Source: Pyropia yezoensis
Lineage: Eukaryota; Rhodophyta; Bangiophyceae; Bangiales; Bangiaceae
NCBI GenBank assembly: GCA_009829735.1
Contig: CM020620.1
Span: 20,248,020 to 20,312,019, forward strand
Direction of reading: 5' to 3'
Length of the DNA: 64,000 bases
The notes under the pieces were generated by a model, which worked only from the letters and a program-made list of their open reading frames with translations, had not been told where the DNA came from and did not search any database. Shown piece after piece: positions 62,007 through 64,000 of this stretch; the stretch's first letter is position 1; each line of letters starts with the position of its first letter. A program made the translations under genes and the position numbers.

Positions 62007-64000
62007 CTACACAACCCTCGGCGGCCCTCGAGGATCGTAGTCTTCATCCGACGAGCTAGACTGCTGAGAGTCGTCTGCATCATCTTCATCATCCTTGTCC
62101 CGGGACGAGGTGTCTGATACGTCCGCCCCTTCGGCAGGGTGGGCATCTTTCACGTCACTGGCGTACACCATTTCGCCACAATTCTTGCACTTGCTCGGCT
62201 CGAGACACGGGGCGCCAGTGCCCTCACCAAACAACCACCCAGGGACCCTGTATATGGCGTCTCGCAGCGGCTCGTCAAAACGTTGTAGGTAGAGGTGCAG
62301 CCGGATGGAGTGCGAGTAGGACAGCAATGCCGGCGCGGCGCGCAGTCGCCAGAGATCGTCCTCGTGACCGGCACCACAGTGTGCAACGTCCGCGCGGACG
62401 ACGAGGAGACCACCCGCAGGCACAACCACCCTCTCAGGTCTCACCAGATGCGGGACATCCAGCTTCTTCTCCAGGCGATGGACAACGTGAAAGCTGCCGG
62501 GATACACAACCACAGTGAACCCATCCTTACCGGCCGCCATGGCAAAGTAGTTGTGGCTGCGCGGGCGCGAGAACGTCTGCAGCGGCGCTCGGCGGCTGTC
62601 GTCGGCATTCTGGTCAGTAGGGGGGTCTGGTTTCCCAGCACGGACAGTGGCGTCCACGTGTGGCTGTTGCCGCAGCGCTCGAGAGGTGGTCAGCAATACC
62701 CGGGCGCCAGACTTGGGCACCCGCACCAGTGGGCGCTCATTAAGCTGCTGCGCCGTCTGTGCACCGACCAGCACTTGGTGAGCCATGGCAGCCATCAGCA
62801 TGTCACAGTGCAGCTTGGTCTTGTACAAGTCGTCCGCGTCCTTATCGTCCCCATTGGCGGCCAGAGCCAACTGTCGCACGGTGAGCCGCCCCTGACCACG
62901 TTTCATTGCGGTTTCGTCGACCTTGCCAAGGTCGACGTTGTGGATGGGCGTCCACATCGGGTCGTCGTCCTTGAGCGCGGCTTCACCCGGAAACTTGTTG
63001 ATCACAGATTGAAGAAAATCGCCGACGGGGTCCATCTTGGTCGGGGGTGTGGATGATCCAGACGAGACGGCAGCGCCGTCGACGCCGACTTCCGCGCCAC
63101 CACCACCCTCCACACGGGTCATGCAGGTCATCGCGTGCTTGACCACCGTCCAGCCTCGCTCGACAAGCTCGGTCCCGTACTGGATCCGCGCTAGGTTGGC
63201 CAGCAGCAAACGGGTGTCGGGGATATGTCGATTGCGTTCCACCGCGGCGGGGGGGGCGCTGGGCACGTCCAGGGCCAGGTATGTGTAGTCAAGGAGCGCC
63301 AAGCCACGGTCGCACATGAGCGTCTCGGCTGCATTACCCATTGCGTCCCATGTGGACCGTGGAACAAAGTCGCGGCTCTGGTGCTCCAGGGGCAGCAGGA
63401 GAGCAAAGGGCGGCAGCGGCGTCCGCACAGCAGTATCACGGGGCCCGGAAGAGAGGTCCAATGCCCGGCGATTCTCCTTGGCCGCCTCCTTCATACTGTC
63501 AGGGATGTCGGGTACGGTATCCTCATAGGCCTGGTCGTCTTCCTCCGGAGAGCCTCCTGGAACACTTGGACGCCCTAGTGTGACAGTGCGCTTGCGTGCA
63601 AACGCCCCATGACCGCCACCTTGTCCACGGCCACCCCCTCCACTGCCAGCGCTTCCGCGGCCACCGGGAGCTCCAGCACCACTCTTCCCCTTCTTTCGCG
63701 GCGCCGTCCGGCGACGCTTCTTTTTGGGCGGTGCCACAGGCGCTCCGCCACTAGCATCAGAAGCGTTCTCTTCCGAAGGTGGCTTGCGCGGGCGCGTGAG
63801 TCGGTTTGACTTGCGAACGCCCCCGTCGCCGACGGCACCGTCGCCACCGTTGGCCGGCTCCTCGGGGCCGGCTGTGCCCGCAACGTCAGGCACAGCGGGT
63901 GCCTCGTCCCCGCCCTCACCACCGTCACCATCGCCCCCACCGCCCCCGCCGTCGCCGCCGTCACCACCACCTCCGCCGTCGCCACCACCTCCACCGTCGC
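62007..64000 (-). CDS. HxD...H dioxygenase-like (beta-helix) protein, 5' end outside window
   Basis: The frame is open through the window edge, where it codes an Asp/Gly repeat; the start is not in view. The N-terminal part has KSNRLTRPRKPP and basic clusters (PPKKKRRRTAPRKKGKSG) typical of nuclear localisation. The C-terminal third resembles a 2-oxoglutarate/Fe(II) oxygenase-type double-stranded beta-helix: PHVD (His codon at 62658-62660) supplies HxD, then GFTVVVYPGSFHVVHRL, VVPAGGLLVVRADVAHCGAG with the distal His (62379-62381), and SIRLHLYLQRF with the conserved-type Arg. A CKNCGEM pair and an acidic Ser-rich tail end the protein. Substrate unknown. A cupin-like fold without 2-oxoglutarate use is the alternative. 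Confidence 0.6.
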   Translation of the reverse strand, partial: DGGGGGDGGGGGDGGDGGGGGGDGDGGEGGDEAPAVPDVAGTAGPEEPANGGDGAVGDGGVRKSNRLTRPRKPPSEENASDASGGAPVAPPKKKRRRTAPRKKGKSGAGAPGGRGSAGSGGGGRGQGGGHGAFARKRTVTLGRPSVPGGSPEEDDQAYEDTVPDIPDSMKEAAKENRRALDLSSGPRDTAVRTPLPPFALLLPLEHQSRDFVPRSTWDAMGNAAETLMCDRGLALLDYTYLALDVPSAPPAAVERNRHIPDTRLLLANLARIQYGTELVERGWTVVKHAMTCMTRVEGGGGAEVGVDGAAVSSGSSTPPTKMDPVGDFLQSVINKFPGEAALKDDDPMWTPIHNVDLGKVDETAMKRGQGRLTVRQLALAANGDDKDADDLYKTKLHCDMLMAAMAHQVLVGAQTAQQLNERPLVRVPKSGARVLLTTSRALRQQPHVDATVRAGKPDPPTDQNADDSRRAPLQTFSRPRSHNYFAMAAGKDGFTVVVYPGSFHVVHRLEKKLDVPHLVRPERVVVPAGGLLVVRADVAHCGAGHEDDLWRLRAAPALLSYSHSIRLHLYLQRFDEPLRDAIYRVPGWLFGEGTGAPCLEPSKCKNCGEMVYASDVKDAHPAEGADVSDTSSRDKDDEDDADDSQQSSSSDEDYDPRGPPRVV

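Overview
The window looks like nuclear DNA of a GC-rich, intron-poor alga, most likely a bangiophyte red alga (Porphyra/Pyropia type). The grounds are eukaryotic genes with few or no introns, very GC-rich coding sequence, abundant poly-C/poly-G tracts, long alanine-rich proteins, and a nuclear tRNA-Glu that appears to carry a 13-nt insert in its D-loop, a position known for ectopic tRNA introns in the red alga Cyanidioschyzon. The species assignment is inference; no rRNA or marker gene is present. Two 500-N runs (29991-30490, 50332-50831) show it is a scaffold.

Left part, about 1-24.4 kb, is ordinary host gene space. It holds an FCS-like zinc-finger protein (3047-3661), an alanine-rich repeat protein (7365-10166), a secretory or membrane histidine-rich protein (10525-12414, minus), phosphoserine phosphatase with ACT domains (14697-16349, minus), an acidic-start unknown gene whose frame breaks at a poly-G run (16830-17535), tRNA-Glu(CUC) (18109-18193, minus), a three-exon DJ-1/PfpI protein (21171-22196, minus) and a two-exon DNL zinc-finger Hsp70 escort protein (23471-24322). 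Between them lie long GC-rich stretches with microsatellites and hairpins but no gene I can support.

Middle part, about 24.4-50 kb, is dominated by genes of mobile or lineage-specific character. A 1,398-aa Fanzor (eukaryotic TnpB-like) nuclease with two N-terminal zinc knuckles lies at 24492-28688 (minus). A 2,194-aa protein ending in an SF1 Upf1/Sen1-type helicase lies at 33161-39745 (minus). A degenerate RING-like protein with a fresh internal duplication lies at 42532-43629 (minus), and a decayed gene with a ParB/DGQHR-like motif at about 46.3-46.9 kb (minus). The region is rich in tandem and dispersed repeats. The 1.25 kb left of the first gap is repeated right of it in the arrangement expected from two overlapping contigs that were not merged.

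Right part, about 50-64 kb, carries a Ty3/gypsy chromovirus-type retrotransposon. Its gag (50844-52223) overlaps a pol frame (to 56311) with a canonical GGGAAAC slippery heptamer in the overlap, and a 705-aa ORF of matching composition lies antisense downstream of pol (56457-58574). Beyond it are an unrecognised gene (59187-61460, minus) and a gene running off the window with an HxD...H...RLH beta-helix dioxygenase-like signature (62007-64000, minus).

A palindrome, GTTATGTACATAAC with extended arms, occurs in at least eleven places in three clusters (32.58-32.95, 47.41-47.75 and 61.51-61.75 kb), all in the part of the window holding the unusual genes and none seen in the left 24 kb. It is the most unexplained recurrent signal here; the Fanzor locus is the most clearly exciting gene.
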